Shown: positions 18,599-27,284 of the stretch, in pieces | Numbering within the stretch: position 1 is the stretch's first letter | Layout: each line of letters opens with the position of its first letter | NCBI RefSeq assembly: GCF_026781265.1 | Contig: NZ_JAKUVC010000002.1 | Coordinates: 682,001-746,000 of the forward strand | DNA from: Streptococcus sanguinis | GTDB taxonomy: Bacteria > Bacillota > Bacilli > Lactobacillales > Streptococcaceae | Reading direction: 5' to 3' | Length of the DNA stretch: 64,000 bases | Position numbers and translations under genes: made by a program | Notes under the pieces: generated by a model | The model's input: only the letters and a program-made list of their open reading frames with translations | Database searches by the model: none | What the model was told of the DNA's origin: nothing

Positions 18599-19204
18599 TT
18601 ATTTAGCAGCAGCGTAAAGTTCGTCAACCTTTTTCCAGTTAATAACTGAGAAGAAAGCTTGGATGTAGTTCGGACGAAGATTGCGGTATTTCACATAGTA
18701 AGCATGTTCCCAAACATCCAGTCCCAAGATTGGAGTTTTACCTTCTGAAATAGGAGTATCCTGATTTGCTGTTGAGGTTACTTCCAACTTGCCTTCTTTG
18801 TTGACAACCAACCAAGCCCAGCCAGAACCAAAACGAGTTGTAGCCGCTGCAGTGAAAGCTGCTTTAAAGTCTTCAAATGATCCAAAAGTAGCTTCAATAT
18901 CTGCTGCCAATTCTGCAGATGGTGATGTTTCTGCTGGTGTCATCAATTCCCAGAAAAGAGCGTGGTTAAGATGTCCACCACCGTTGTTGATGACTGCCTG
19001 ACGGATATCAGCTGGAATAGACTCCACATCAGCCAATAATTTTTCCAAGTCTTCACCGATTTCAGGATGTTTTTCAAGCGCAGTATTAACATTCGTTACA
19101 TAGGTATTGTGGTGCTTGTCATGATGCAAGTGCATTGTTTCTTCATCAATGTAAGGCTCCAAAGCATCGTAAGCGTAAGGAAGATCAGGTAAGATAATTG
19201 CCAT
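18599..19204 (-). CDS. sodA: Superoxide dismutase (Mn/Fe type)
   Basis: Dismutates superoxide in the cytoplasm. The 201-aa protein shows the metal ligands of the family: H27 in MHLHHDKHH, the HALFWELM segment, and [13 protein letters not shown] near the C-terminus. The start is the ATG of [10 protein letters not shown] with AAAGAGG upstream; the longer ORF start at 19249 adds a non-homologous N-terminus. It lies 62 bases downstream of holA and may share its transcript. Confidence 0.97.
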   Translation of the reverse strand: MAIILPDLPYAYDALEPYIDEETMHLHHDKHHNTYVTNVNTALEKHPEIGEDLEKLLADVESIPADIRQAVINNGGGHLNHALFWELMTPAETSPSAELAADIEATFGSFEDFKAAFTAAATTRFGSGWAWLVVNKEGKLEVTSTANQDTPISEGKTPILGLDVWEHAYYVKYRNLRPNYIQAFFSVINWKKVDELYAAAK

Positions 19205-19266
19205 TTGATAGACCTCTTTTTCTATATGATTATAAAAATGATAACGCAATCATTAGAATTTTTCAA

Positions 19267-20313
19267 CTATTTTGCTTGTAACTCACCCGTTGCAATCTTG
19301 AGCAGAGCCAAATCAAACAGGTAATCTTTATCATACAGCCCCGACTTAATCTGAAAATCCGTTTCAATCAAACAGGCCATAGTCTTTTTAAGAAAGGCTA
19401 AACTCAGTGAGCGAGCATCCTTTAAGGCAAACTTGACTTGATAAGGATTGACCTTGCGGCCTAGATAGTCGGACAAATCAGACACAATCTGACTCTCAGC
19501 TCTGCCATTTTCCGCTAAAACCTTAACCTGCGTAAAGATACGAAACTGCCCCAGCATAATGGCAATAAGCTTGATTTCATCCTCACCTTGAAGAGTCAAA
19601 TCTCGTACCAAGCTTCTGGCCTCATCAATCTTCTGCTGCAAAATTAGCTGGGTCAGGTCAAAAATATTGTCCTGAAGGGTCTTGGGAATGGCCTCGACAA
19701 TGTCTTCTAAACCAATCTGACCGGACTCTTTATATCCTTTCAGAAAGGCTAAATTTTTACTGACTTCACTGAACTGAAAACCTGATTTCAGCAGCAACTG
19801 ATCGAAAGCTGTCGGAGCAAATTGTAATCCTTCTGCCTGTGCCTCTTTGCTGAAATAAGCCCGTAGATCTGCTTCCTTGAGTTCTTCAGCCTCAAAAATT
19901 CTCCCATCCCGTTTCAGCAGTTTGACCAGACGGCGCTTGCTATCCAATTTGCCTTCTGCAAAGATAACCAGACGAGTCGTATCCGCTGGATTTTCCAGAT
20001 AACTTTCGAAAGATTTGAGTTCTTCATCAGTCAGATAGCGCTTCTTGGCTGTTGTCAAATCAGCAAAATGATCCAAAATCACGATTTTTTCATCCGTAAA
20101 AAAAGGCAGACTGACCAAGTCCAACTCCACATCCTGATAGTTTGCTTCTTTCATATCGAAAATAGCAGTGTTCAAATCGCCCGGTTGAAACTGAATCTGG
20201 TGGAGAAACTGCTCCTTCAAAAACTCAAACTGCCCCAACTCATCCCCAGTCAAAATGGTCAAAGCAGGAAGATTGCTTGACGTGATTTTTTTAATTTCCT
20301 CAATAGCTAACAC
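19267..20313 (-). CDS. holA: DNA polymerase III delta subunit
   Basis: Clamp-loader subunit that opens the beta sliding clamp. The 348-aa protein has the family-typical N-terminus (LTGDELGQFEFLKEQFL), LVIFAEGKLDSKRRLVK in the AAA+-like region, and the helical C-terminal domain. The ORF can be read from TTG at 20346, but GTG at 20311-20313 has GGGGAG seven bases upstream and matches the family length, so GTG is chosen. Confidence 0.9.
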   Translation of the reverse strand: MLAIEEIKKITSSNLPALTILTGDELGQFEFLKEQFLHQIQFQPGDLNTAIFDMKEANYQDVELDLVSLPFFTDEKIVILDHFADLTTAKKRYLTDEELKSFESYLENPADTTRLVIFAEGKLDSKRRLVKLLKRDGRIFEAEELKEADLRAYFSKEAQAEGLQFAPTAFDQLLLKSGFQFSEVSKNLAFLKGYKESGQIGLEDIVEAIPKTLQDNIFDLTQLILQQKIDEARSLVRDLTLQGEDEIKLIAIMLGQFRIFTQVKVLAENGRAESQIVSDLSDYLGRKVNPYQVKFALKDARSLSLAFLKKTMACLIETDFQIKSGLYDKDYLFDLALLKIATGELQAK

Positions 20314-20530
20314 CGAAAGTCTCCCCTGCTCTATATTTCTTGTCAATTTTTTTCATGTATTGATTGTAACAAAAAAGAGTCGGAAAGTCTGCTATTTTCT
20401 TTGCAAACAAAATCTAATTTTTGAGTATATCTGCTATATAAATATAAACTGTTACTAGCTTCATTTTTCTTTGTTCTAAAAAACTATCAATGTCCAGTTC
20501 TGTTCAAGATTTTCTGAGAGCGACAGAGCA

Positions 20531-20557
20531 AAAAGAGCTGGAAAACTTCCAACTCTT
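20531..20557 (-). terminator. Terminator of the DUF805 gene
   Basis: AAAGAG-TGGAA pairs with TTCCA-CTCTTT just past the stop at 20565; the minus strand then runs into a short A/T stretch. Moderate match. Confidence 0.55.
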
Positions 20558-20564
20558 TCTTTGT

Positions 20565-21707
20565 TTATTCTTGGTTTTCAGTTGCATCATCTACACTGTT
20601 TTCAACTGGTGCAGTAGGTTGCTCCTCTTGGATTGGTGAAACAAAAGGATTATCTTGAACAGGTACTTGAGTTCCAAAATCTTGAGGTGTTGACTGCTCA
20701 GGTGTTTCAGCAGTAAATGGATTTTGAACTGGTTCCACTTGCTCCGCTGCCTGGCTTTGATCAGAAACAGGTTCTTCTGAAACAACTGGCTGAACAAATG
20801 GTGCGCTTTGAACTGGTTGTTGTGGCTGTTGACCAAACTGCTGGCCTTGGAAGCCACCTTGTTGCGGCTGTTGGCCAAATGGTTGGTTTTGGACAGGTTG
20901 CTGTGGTTGTTGACCAAACTGCTGGCCTTGGAAACTACCTTGTTGCGACTGTTGGCCAAATGGTTGATTTTGAACTGGTTGTTGTGACTGACCAAACTGC
21001 TTGCCTTGGAAATCACCTTGCTGAGGCTGTTGACTAAAAGGTTGATTTTGAACTGGTTGTTGTGATTGACCAAACTGGTGTCCTTGGAAACCGACTTGCT
21101 GTGGTCGTTGACCAAATGGTTGATTTTGAACTGGTTGTTGTGATTGACCAAACTGTTGGCCTTGGAAACCGACTTGCTGTGGCTGTTGACCAAACTGGTG
21201 TCCTTGGAAACTTTGTTGACCGAACTGCTGGCCGTAATTATTTGAGGTCACACCCGGTTTAGAACCTTGGCAAAGCAGAACAAGCAAAGCAATCCAACAT
21301 GGTACTGCAATTAAAATCCCAATAACATCTAAAATAGGGATGAGAGAAAGAATGCTTGGACCTACTCCTAAAAATATAAAAGCCCAATGAAAATTAGCAT
21401 CCCGAAGTCGACGAACTGTAATAGCAAGACTAGGAATGAGAGTAGCTAAATAAAAAATTCCTAGAACAAAGAGAAAGAAAATACCTAGTCCAGATAAGGC
21501 AAAAATATCACCAGGATTTGGAGTATAGTCATATTCAAGTTCAGCCATATAATTAAATACAGCAGCCATCAAAGGAATAACCACTATTAAATTAAGAGGT
21601 AAGGTAATCAAAATATTACACAAAACTACCCACCAATAATCTGAACGGCTGGAACGTCCTGAAAAATCAGCATATTGTTTCCAATATTTTTTATATGCAG
21701 TAAACAT
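20565..21707 (-). CDS. DUF805 membrane protein with Q/F/G/P repeat tail
   Basis: A 380-aa protein in two parts. Residues 1-147 form a DUF805 domain with membrane segments and the typical YADFSGRSSRSDYWW and RRLRDANFHW signatures. Residues 159-304 are low-complexity repeats of about 26-27 residues built from QFGQ, QQPVQNQPFGQ and FQG blocks, followed by an acidic Gln/Pro/Glu tail to residue 380. The repeat region has hardly any charged residues and resembles prion-like domains. The start follows GAGGAG. The function is unknown; the tail most likely lies in the cytoplasm if the domain has an even number of spans. Confidence 0.8.
   Translation of the reverse strand: MFTAYKKYWKQYADFSGRSSRSDYWWVVLCNILITLPLNLIVVIPLMAAVFNYMAELEYDYTPNPGDIFALSGLGIFFLFVLGIFYLATLIPSLAITVRRLRDANFHWAFIFLGVGPSILSLIPILDVIGILIAVPCWIALLVLLCQGSKPGVTSNNYGQQFGQQSFQGHQFGQQPQQVGFQGQQFGQSQQPVQNQPFGQRPQQVGFQGHQFGQSQQPVQNQPFSQQPQQGDFQGKQFGQSQQPVQNQPFGQQSQQGSFQGQQFGQQPQQPVQNQPFGQQPQQGGFQGQQFGQQPQQPVQSAPFVQPVVSEEPVSDQSQAAEQVEPVQNPFTAETPEQSTPQDFGTQVPVQDNPFVSPIQEEQPTAPVENSVDDATENQE
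20796..21233 (-). repeat. Tandem 78-81 bp coding repeats in the DUF805 gene
   Basis: Three full units of 78 bp and one of 81 bp, with partial units on both sides, encode residues 159-304. The units differ by point changes and one inserted codon, and expansion or contraction by multiples of three would keep the frame. The alternative frames are also open here, which yields spurious overlapping ORFs. Confidence 0.85.
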
Positions 21708-21845
21708 AAAATTCTCCTCTATAAATTATTTATGATAAAAATTATTCTATCACAAATACATAAGTAAATCAATATTGTTTCTATTATTGAACTTAAGTGG
21801 GATCTACTAGACTTTGTGTGACACTCTATCCATCAAAACTAAATT

Positions 21846-24086
21846 TTAACGCACTGTTTCAATCCTCCAGGAATTCCAACCAGTAAACCGAATGGCCCCC
21901 TGCTGGTCAGTTCGATAGATGGCTGTATTAAACTTCTCAAATCTTTGCAAGGTTTCCTGATGCGGATGTCGATAACGATTATTCTGACCGGCTGATATCA
22001 AGGCCAGATTCGGCTGAATTTGCTCTAAAAACTCTGGACTGGAAGAGCCTTTGGAGCCATGGTGTCCTGCTTTTAAGACATCTGCTTTCAGCTGAGGGAA
22101 TCGCTGCAGCAGTTCAATCTCTCCTTGTCTTTCCAAATCACCTGTAAACAAAAATTTTGTCTGAAAGAACTCCCCGTAGAGTACAATCGAATCATCATTT
22201 CCACCGTCGCCTGTCCCACTAGGATAGAGAACCTGCAAAGCTGAGTCAAATACCGGAATCTCATCTCCCACTTCTACGACATGGACAGAAGTTTCTATCT
22301 GCTCCAGTTTTTGAACAAAATCAAGCTGAGTCAGACTTCCTTTAGAAACGTAGATTTCCTTGATAGAAAAATGCTTAGCTACCTCCAGCATATCGCCCAT
22401 GTGATCGGTATCGGTATGAGTCAGGACCAATACATCCAGACTAGCAACGCCACGACTTTTGAGATAGGGAATTAAGGTCTTTTCTGAATTGGATGAAGTC
22501 TGTCGCTCCTGCCAAGCCTCCTTCTTTCCTATCTCGACTCGTCCTCCAACGTCAATCAAAATCGTCCTGCCCTGCCAGTCCCTGAGAAAAATGCTATCTC
22601 CCTGACCAATATCCACTACTGTGATCTCGTTTTGCAGCGGATGCTTTGTTAGGAAAAATAAAAGAAGAGCGAGCAAACTAAAAGATAAAAGCCAGCTTTT
22701 CTTTCTCCGAAAGTCATAGATTAAAGCCAAAACCAAAAGCAGAGCGAACAGTAACCAGATGTTGGGCTTTCCAAAAATCAAAGGGCGCGGAGCAAAGTCA
22801 GCTACCCAACGAATCACACCTTCAAGTATCTGAAAGAAAAAATTTACTTGAGAGATTTTTATAAGTGGTGACAAAATAAAAATGAGGGTTAAGCCTGGCA
22901 GCATCAGCAGGTCAAAGAGTAGTGAAAATAGAAAAGTCAGAAGTACGGACCAGGGCTGAAATTCTGCAAAGTAGTAGATTAGTATAGGCAAAATCCCCAA
23001 TGAAATAGTCAGACTTTCCGCTAAAAGCTTCCGAAACGGCGGCAACTTTTCAAAATCCATCATAGAAATCAAAAAGGCATAGGCGCAGGACAAGACACCG
23101 CCTGCTGTCAGAAGAAAATTGGGCATGATGATGGAGAGAATCATCAGTGTCAGAGCAAAATTGTCTAATCTGGTCAGTCCTTGCTGGGCCAACAACTTCT
23201 GAACTAAGCTTCTGACGACAGAAACAGAAAAGCCTGTCAGTCCAGCATAGATAAATGAAAAAGGCAGCTGCAAGGCGTTTACTGTCTCCCTCTTCATCCC
23301 CAAACGTAGAAGAATTCTGCGAAAACCATCCAAAAAGAAACCGACCTGCATACCAGACAAGGCAAACAAATGGATGATACCCAAGCTAGAATAGAGGTCA
23401 CTCATTTCCGCAAACTCCGTATCCAAGTCACCAAATAAGAGTCCAGTCATGTAATGGGTCATTGGACTAGGAAAATTATTCCGAATATAGACCAGCGCTT
23501 TTCTGCGCCAGACAGACAGCCAATCGAGTGGATTAAGGCTGGAAATTGGTCTTAGTGACTGAATCTTATTGATTTTTAAGGTACGGTAAATCCCCTGAGT
23601 CTTTAAATAAGCCTGATAGTCAAAGCCCGAAAAATTTCGTTGCTGCTGGGCCTGTTCAAACTCTGCTTCCATATCAAGGACGACCAAATCTGTCAGTTGC
23701 TGAAAAGCTTCCTTTTCACTGGCTGATTTAATCTTGTAGAAGACCTGATAAAGTCGACCGTCCGTTCGCCCTCGAAAGGATAGGGAGTCTCCATTGACCT
23801 TGATCGTATCCGGCAAGACCTGAACCGAGCTAGCTGAAGGAGGTTCCTGCCTAAATGCCTGCTCTGCTATTTCCCGGCGAAGCAAGAAAAAGAGGACAAA
23901 AAGGGACAGAAATGCCAAGGCAGCTAGACTTTTTTTGAGAGGATAGCTGAAAAAGAGACGAAGCAGAAGGACACCTAGCCCAAAATAAGCCAAGGAACTG
24001 CCAGAATAGACTGCAAAATAGGCCCATACAAGGATGAAAGCTAGATAGATAGGGGTGAGGGGTAACTTTTTAATCCACTGTGACAT
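21846..24086 (-). CDS. comEC: DNA internalisation channel protein ComEC
   Basis: Membrane channel carrying transforming DNA into the cytoplasm. The 746-aa protein has N-terminal membrane spans, a Competence (PF03772) domain in the middle (IIHLFALSGMQVGFFLDGF), a second hydrophobic bundle, and a C-terminal metallo-beta-lactamase-like domain with VVDIGQGDSIFLRD, LTHTDTDHMGD and KAGHHGSKGSSS. The start overlaps the comEA end by 17 bases, so the two are translated together under the competence promoter. Confidence 0.96.
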   Translation of the reverse strand: MSQWIKKLPLTPIYLAFILVWAYFAVYSGSSLAYFGLGVLLLRLFFSYPLKKSLAALAFLSLFVLFFLLRREIAEQAFRQEPPSASSVQVLPDTIKVNGDSLSFRGRTDGRLYQVFYKIKSASEKEAFQQLTDLVVLDMEAEFEQAQQQRNFSGFDYQAYLKTQGIYRTLKINKIQSLRPISSLNPLDWLSVWRRKALVYIRNNFPSPMTHYMTGLLFGDLDTEFAEMSDLYSSLGIIHLFALSGMQVGFFLDGFRRILLRLGMKRETVNALQLPFSFIYAGLTGFSVSVVRSLVQKLLAQQGLTRLDNFALTLMILSIIMPNFLLTAGGVLSCAYAFLISMMDFEKLPPFRKLLAESLTISLGILPILIYYFAEFQPWSVLLTFLFSLLFDLLMLPGLTLIFILSPLIKISQVNFFFQILEGVIRWVADFAPRPLIFGKPNIWLLFALLLVLALIYDFRRKKSWLLSFSLLALLLFFLTKHPLQNEITVVDIGQGDSIFLRDWQGRTILIDVGGRVEIGKKEAWQERQTSSNSEKTLIPYLKSRGVASLDVLVLTHTDTDHMGDMLEVAKHFSIKEIYVSKGSLTQLDFVQKLEQIETSVHVVEVGDEIPVFDSALQVLYPSGTGDGGNDDSIVLYGEFFQTKFLFTGDLERQGEIELLQRFPQLKADVLKAGHHGSKGSSSPEFLEQIQPNLALISAGQNNRYRHPHQETLQRFEKFNTAIYRTDQQGAIRFTGWNSWRIETVR

Positions 24087-24750
24087 ATTCTTTCAGCTTT
24101 TCTAAGGTCTTATCTCCAATACCTGACACCTTTTTCAGATCATCTACTGACTTGAAACGGCCAGCACTTTCGCGGTAGGCGATAATGTCTGAAGCCCGCT
24201 TCTGTCCGATGCCTGAAATGGTCTGCAATTCAACCTCTGTCGCCGTATTTAGATTGACCTTATCCGACTTTCCACCACTGGCACCAGCAGAATCAGAAGC
24301 TCCTGCTTGATGCTGGCCAGTCTGTGTGACATCGGCTCCTTCTTCACCAATCTTTGCCACATAGATGACTGCTTCATCCGTTAATTTTTGTGCCTGATTG
24401 ATGGACTTAGCCTCGGCGTCTGCTGTCAATCCGCCAGCTTTTTGGATGGCTTCATGGACTCTCGCTCCTGATCTAAGCTCATAGACGCCAGGATTCTTGA
24501 CTGCTCCCTTAACATCCACAGTGACCTGCTCACTTTCCTCTTCGTCCGGCTTAGACTTATAGTCAATCTTTTCGCTTTCTTCATCAGCTGAGCTGGATGA
24601 GGAAGTTATTTCTTGGCTCAAGGCGGCTACCTGATTTTGCGGCTGGTGATTTCCTTTGATGAGGAAAAATCCACCTAGCACAGCGCCAACTGCTGCCAGA
24701 CCGACAAAGAGCTTGTATTTCTTCAGCTTTTCAATGATTTCTTCAAGCAT
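24070..24750 (-). CDS. comEA: Competence DNA receptor ComEA
   Basis: Membrane-anchored DNA-binding protein that receives double-stranded DNA for uptake. The 226-aa protein has an N-terminal membrane segment (LFVGLAAVGAVLGGFFLI), a Ser/Glu-rich linker, an SLBB domain (VDVKGAVKNPGVYELRSG), a linker and two helix-hairpin-helix motifs (VNLNTATEVELQTISGIG and LKKVSGIGDKTLEKL). A longer ORF starts at 24789, but the cin-box lies inside that extension and AGGAG precedes the ATG at 24748-24750, so this start is secure. Confidence 0.95.
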   Translation of the reverse strand: MLEEIIEKLKKYKLFVGLAAVGAVLGGFFLIKGNHQPQNQVAALSQEITSSSSSADEESEKIDYKSKPDEEESEQVTVDVKGAVKNPGVYELRSGARVHEAIQKAGGLTADAEAKSINQAQKLTDEAVIYVAKIGEEGADVTQTGQHQAGASDSAGASGGKSDKVNLNTATEVELQTISGIGQKRASDIIAYRESAGRFKSVDDLKKVSGIGDKTLEKLKEYVTVD

Positions 24751-24770
24751 ATTTTTCTCCTTTGTCTTTT

Positions 24771-24778
24771 TATTCGTA
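24771..24778 (-). promoter_or_regulatory. ComX (SigX) cin-box of comEA-comEC
   Basis: The minus strand reads TACGAATA, a perfect cin-box, 20 bases before the comEA ATG and followed by a T-rich tract. It places comEA-comEC in the late competence regulon. Confidence 0.9.
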
Positions 24779-24787
24779 AAAGATTGC

Positions 24788-24824
24788 AAAAAAATAAAAC
24801 AAGCCGAGAATATTTTCAGCTTGT
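24788..24824 (-). terminator. Terminator-like hairpin upstream of comEA
   Basis: ACAAGC and GCTTGT pair around a partly paired loop and are followed on the minus strand by TTTTATTTTTTT. It would stop transcripts entering from the plsC side, but the transposon now separates it from those genes by about 5.2 kb. Confidence 0.6.
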
Positions 24825-24831
24825 CATATTT

Positions 24832-24839
24832 TAAAATCT
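24832..24839. repeat. Left target-site duplication TAAAATCT
   Basis: Identical to the eight bases at 30023-30030 on the other side of the element. Eight base pairs is the duplication length usual for IS1595-family elements. Confidence 0.9.
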
Positions 24840-24930
24840 GGGAACTATATACCTGTTTACACTAACCACAATATGGAGTGCTTCCGAAATATACAAAAAA
24901 GGAGACTTCCGAAATGGAAATCGTCTTTTA
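24840..24930. repeat. Left terminal inverted repeat
   Basis: Matches the reverse complement of 29933-30022 with scattered mismatches and single-base gaps. The outer 12 bases GGGAACTATATA are identical at both ends. The inner half contains a terminator hairpin. Confidence 0.85.
24895..24929 (-). terminator. Terminator hairpin within the left inverted repeat
   Basis: On the minus strand AAAAGACGATTTCC, a short loop, then GGAAGTCTCCTTTTTT. It lies just after the stop of the nucleotidyltransferase gene and ends the minus-strand operon before it leaves the element. Confidence 0.65.
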
Positions 24931-24938
24931 ATGTGATG

Positions 24939-25496
24939 TCAATAATATTTTCTAAGTTTATCTTGATTTTCTTTGAAAAAGTTCTCTAACCAATCCATGC
25001 CATAAGCATAGCTAAAACCTTCTAGGAGAACTGAAAAGTCAATACTATCAAAGCCCATTTTTTTCAAACCATCAAAGGTGTTGAATGGTGAACGAAAATG
25101 CTTGTATTTAATAATCGCTCCAATATCTTTTAAATCCTGTTCTCTAGTACTCACCATCTTCATTCCCAACACATACTCAATCGAGGCTGCTAAAACCGTT
25201 AGATTCTTAAACGAGTACAAGGTTTCACATAAACTTAACGGTGGCTGTTTATTCATATTTGCCACATTATTGTTGAGCCATAGCTCTTCGTGAGTGTTAA
25301 GATTAAACTCTTGTCCGACACGAGCGATAATTTCATTGATTTTTTGGCTTTCTTCATAAAAAGCATCCACATCTTGCGTTGCACGCAAACCATGATATTC
25401 CAAGACATAGCCACCAACACAGATAATGGTCAAAGTAAGATTTGCCTGAACCAATTCCTTATTCAAGGCTTCAAAGACAGGTTTCATTTTATCCAT
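24939..25496 (-). CDS. Nucleotidyltransferase-like protein (DUF6036/AbiEii-like)
   Basis: A 185-aa protein with a minimal nucleotidyltransferase signature near the N-terminus: CVGGYVLEYHGLRATQDVDAF (about residues 27-47), where GG and the DVD pair correspond to the GG...DxD active site. Such proteins are often toxin or phage-defence components, paired with a small partner. The start overlaps the preceding gene by eight bases, indicating coupled translation. A toxin role is inferred; no test is possible here. Confidence 0.6.
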   Translation of the reverse strand: MDKMKPVFEALNKELVQANLTLTIICVGGYVLEYHGLRATQDVDAFYEESQKINEIIARVGQEFNLNTHEELWLNNNVANMNKQPPLSLCETLYSFKNLTVLAASIEYVLGMKMVSTREQDLKDIGAIIKYKHFRSPFNTFDGLKKMGFDSIDFSVLLEGFSYAYGMDWLENFFKENQDKLRKYY

Positions 25497-25776
25497 GTTT
25501 GTATTTCTCCATCATTTTTTGAACATTGGCTAATTTAGCTGGCTTATTTAATGAAATCACATATTCATGAGTTGGTGTGTGCTCTTGAATGGCATACTTT
25601 AAGCTAACCTTTTGAAAATCAGTTAATTCTTTGGAGACTAGTAATTTCTCAACATCCTCATTTGTTAAATAAGAATGGTCTTCAAAAATGACTTTTCGCA
25701 AATAACGAAACCAATGACTTGCATTGAAACGTGATTGCTTGGATGCATTTATCATATAATCATACCAATCCATCAT
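25489..25776 (-). CDS. Small partner of the nucleotidyltransferase (putative antitoxin)
   Basis: A 95-aa protein beginning with ATG-ATG after AGGAGG. It is Lys/Glu-rich and mainly helical by composition, with no membrane segment. I do not recognise the family. Its 3' end overlaps the nucleotidyltransferase gene by eight bases, a layout common in toxin-antitoxin pairs. Confidence 0.5.
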   Translation of the reverse strand: MMDWYDYMINASKQSRFNASHWFRYLRKVIFEDHSYLTNEDVEKLLVSKELTDFQKVSLKYAIQEHTPTHEYVISLNKPAKLANVQKMMEKYKHG

Positions 25777-25826
25777 CTTCCTCCTGTAAGATTTAGTTCA
25801 TGTTATTGTCGTTTATATTTAAAAGT

Positions 25827-26264
25827 CTAACTTTTTCTCTTTCTTAACTGTTTATCTTCTTTAGGATTATAATTCAAAGCCTGTTGTAGTTTCAAATCAA
25901 AATCAGAAAGTTCTAGTTTTTCCTCCTCAAAAGGAATATCGGGAAGTTTAAAACGAAATTTTTTATAAAAGAAAGTGTTGAACTCCTCTTTGTTATCTGA
26001 AATATCTACTAGAGTATCTAGTTCGGAAAGTCGATTCTGTATGCTGATTTTTGTAATATCGTCGAGCTTTTGGTAAATTGCATAATACGATAAATCTTGG
26101 AAAAATTTCCGATGCGATTTAACAACTGCCTGAGTATAAGGGCAATTATAATAACTGAGATATTTTTTGTAAAAATTATCAGATAGAGAAATTTGGTAAT
26201 CTACTAACTTATTGTCAATCGTTTTGGAAACTGTTCGCTCCATTTCTGCATGTAGTTTATCCAT
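25827..26264 (-). CDS. Uncharacterised ORF coupled to the transposase
   Basis: A 145-aa, Lys/Asp/Tyr-rich soluble protein (SLSDNFYKKYLSYYNCPYTQAVVKSHRKFF). The ATG lies inside the last codons of the transposase gene (overlap 26257-26264), so it should be translated together with the transposase. No known motif recognised. It could be a transposition accessory protein or a further passenger. Confidence 0.6.
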   Translation of the reverse strand: MDKLHAEMERTVSKTIDNKLVDYQISLSDNFYKKYLSYYNCPYTQAVVKSHRKFFQDLSYYAIYQKLDDITKISIQNRLSELDTLVDISDNKEEFNTFFYKKFRFKLPDIPFEEEKLELSDFDLKLQQALNYNPKEDKQLRKRKS

Positions 26265-27171
26265 GGATTAGCTCCTTGTATTTTGTACGAACTCCTGAAG
26301 ATGCTAGTAGAAGATTGAAGCGGTCATTATCCGCCATACTACGAGTATTATAGCGGAATACAAATTCATACACGTAGTCCTGCAAATGTTTCTTAGACCA
26401 TGAATGGTAAATTCCTAATACCCCTCGTTTAAGTCCTGCCCAGAAACCTTCAATCGTGTTTGTATAAATATCATCAATGACATACTCATGAGCACCATGG
26501 TTTACAAAAGCGTGGTCATACATCTTCGCAACTTTATTATAACCTAACCATTCATCAGTGTAAAGTTGAGCGGTATCTTTAACAAATTTAACGACTTGTT
26601 CTGTCAGAGTTTTTATACCTGTATCACTTACTTTATAAGCATTTAATTTTCCTTCTCGTGCAACCATACCGACAACTGGAGTTTTATCTTTTAGAGAACG
26701 ACCTTGTGCATTTTTGACCTTTTTAGAATTATGACGATTCTTATTTTTACCACCAATATAGGTTTCGTCTACTTCGACAGTTCCGTCCAACTCATTGTTA
26801 TTTTCTGAGCCAAAGCATCTACGAATACGCTCTAACATAAACCAAGCAGTTTTCTGAGTAACGTGAATGTCTTTTGACAGTTGAAGTGAGGAAATACCTT
26901 TTTTGTGAGAAGTCACCATCCAAATAGCGATAAACCATTTTTGAAGAGAGACCTTAGTATTATCAAACATCGTACCAGTTTTAACGCTAAAATATTTACC
27001 AGTATTCTTGCACCTATATTTACCATTCTTGCATTTATAAACCTTAGATGTTTCATCAAAAGGACTGACTACATAGCCATTCCAACGAATTTTTTCTAAA
27101 TGTTGTTCACAATGATAATCACTTGGGAAAGCATTCATCAAATCGTACAATGACCTAAACTCACCTAACAT
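26257..27171 (-). CDS. IS1595-family (ISXO2-like) transposase
   Basis: A 304-aa DDE-type transposase. The N-terminal part has a degenerate zinc-ribbon (YKCKNGKYRCKNTGKYFSVKTGTMF), then a helix-turn-helix-like stretch (SSLQLSKDIHVTQKTAWFML) and the catalytic core with VEVDETYIGGKNKNRH, LYTDEWLGYNK and IYTNTIEGFWAGLKRG, as in ISXO2-like domains. The ORF can be extended to an ATG at 27201, but that codon lies within the promoter -10; the ATG at 27169-27171 has AAGGAG upstream and is chosen. It appears intact. Confidence 0.9.
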   Translation of the reverse strand: MLGEFRSLYDLMNAFPSDYHCEQHLEKIRWNGYVVSPFDETSKVYKCKNGKYRCKNTGKYFSVKTGTMFDNTKVSLQKWFIAIWMVTSHKKGISSLQLSKDIHVTQKTAWFMLERIRRCFGSENNNELDGTVEVDETYIGGKNKNRHNSKKVKNAQGRSLKDKTPVVGMVAREGKLNAYKVSDTGIKTLTEQVVKFVKDTAQLYTDEWLGYNKVAKMYDHAFVNHGAHEYVIDDIYTNTIEGFWAGLKRGVLGIYHSWSKKHLQDYVYEFVFRYNTRSMADNDRFNLLLASSGVRTKYKELIHG

Positions 27172-27199
27172 CTCTCTGCTCCTTTTATATTGTAAATCC

Positions 27200-27227
27200 A
27201 TTATATCATTTAAAACATAAAAGTCAA
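27200..27227 (-). promoter_or_regulatory. Transposase promoter
   Basis: The minus strand reads TTGACT, a 16-base spacer, then TATAAT with an upstream TG. It is divergent from the restriction-modification promoter about 70 bases away. Confidence 0.75.
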
Positions 27228-27276
27228 CAAAATGGTGTAAAATTGGGTATAATTCTTTTCAAAACTAGTATTTTGT

Positions 27277-27284
27277 GATATAAT
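27277..27284 (+). promoter_or_regulatory. -10 region of the restriction-modification leader
   Basis: TATAAT at 27279-27284, preceded by TG with one base between (TGATATAAT), gives an extended -10; TTTTCA/TTTCAA around 27256-27262 is a weak -35. Transcription should start near 27291, just before the leader ATG at 27314. Confidence 0.65.

Noticed and set aside
20591..21193. 200-codon minus-strand ORF rich in Lys, Ser, Asn
   Set aside because: It is the alternative frame of the Q/F/G repeats of the DUF805 gene; the repeat keeps other frames open.
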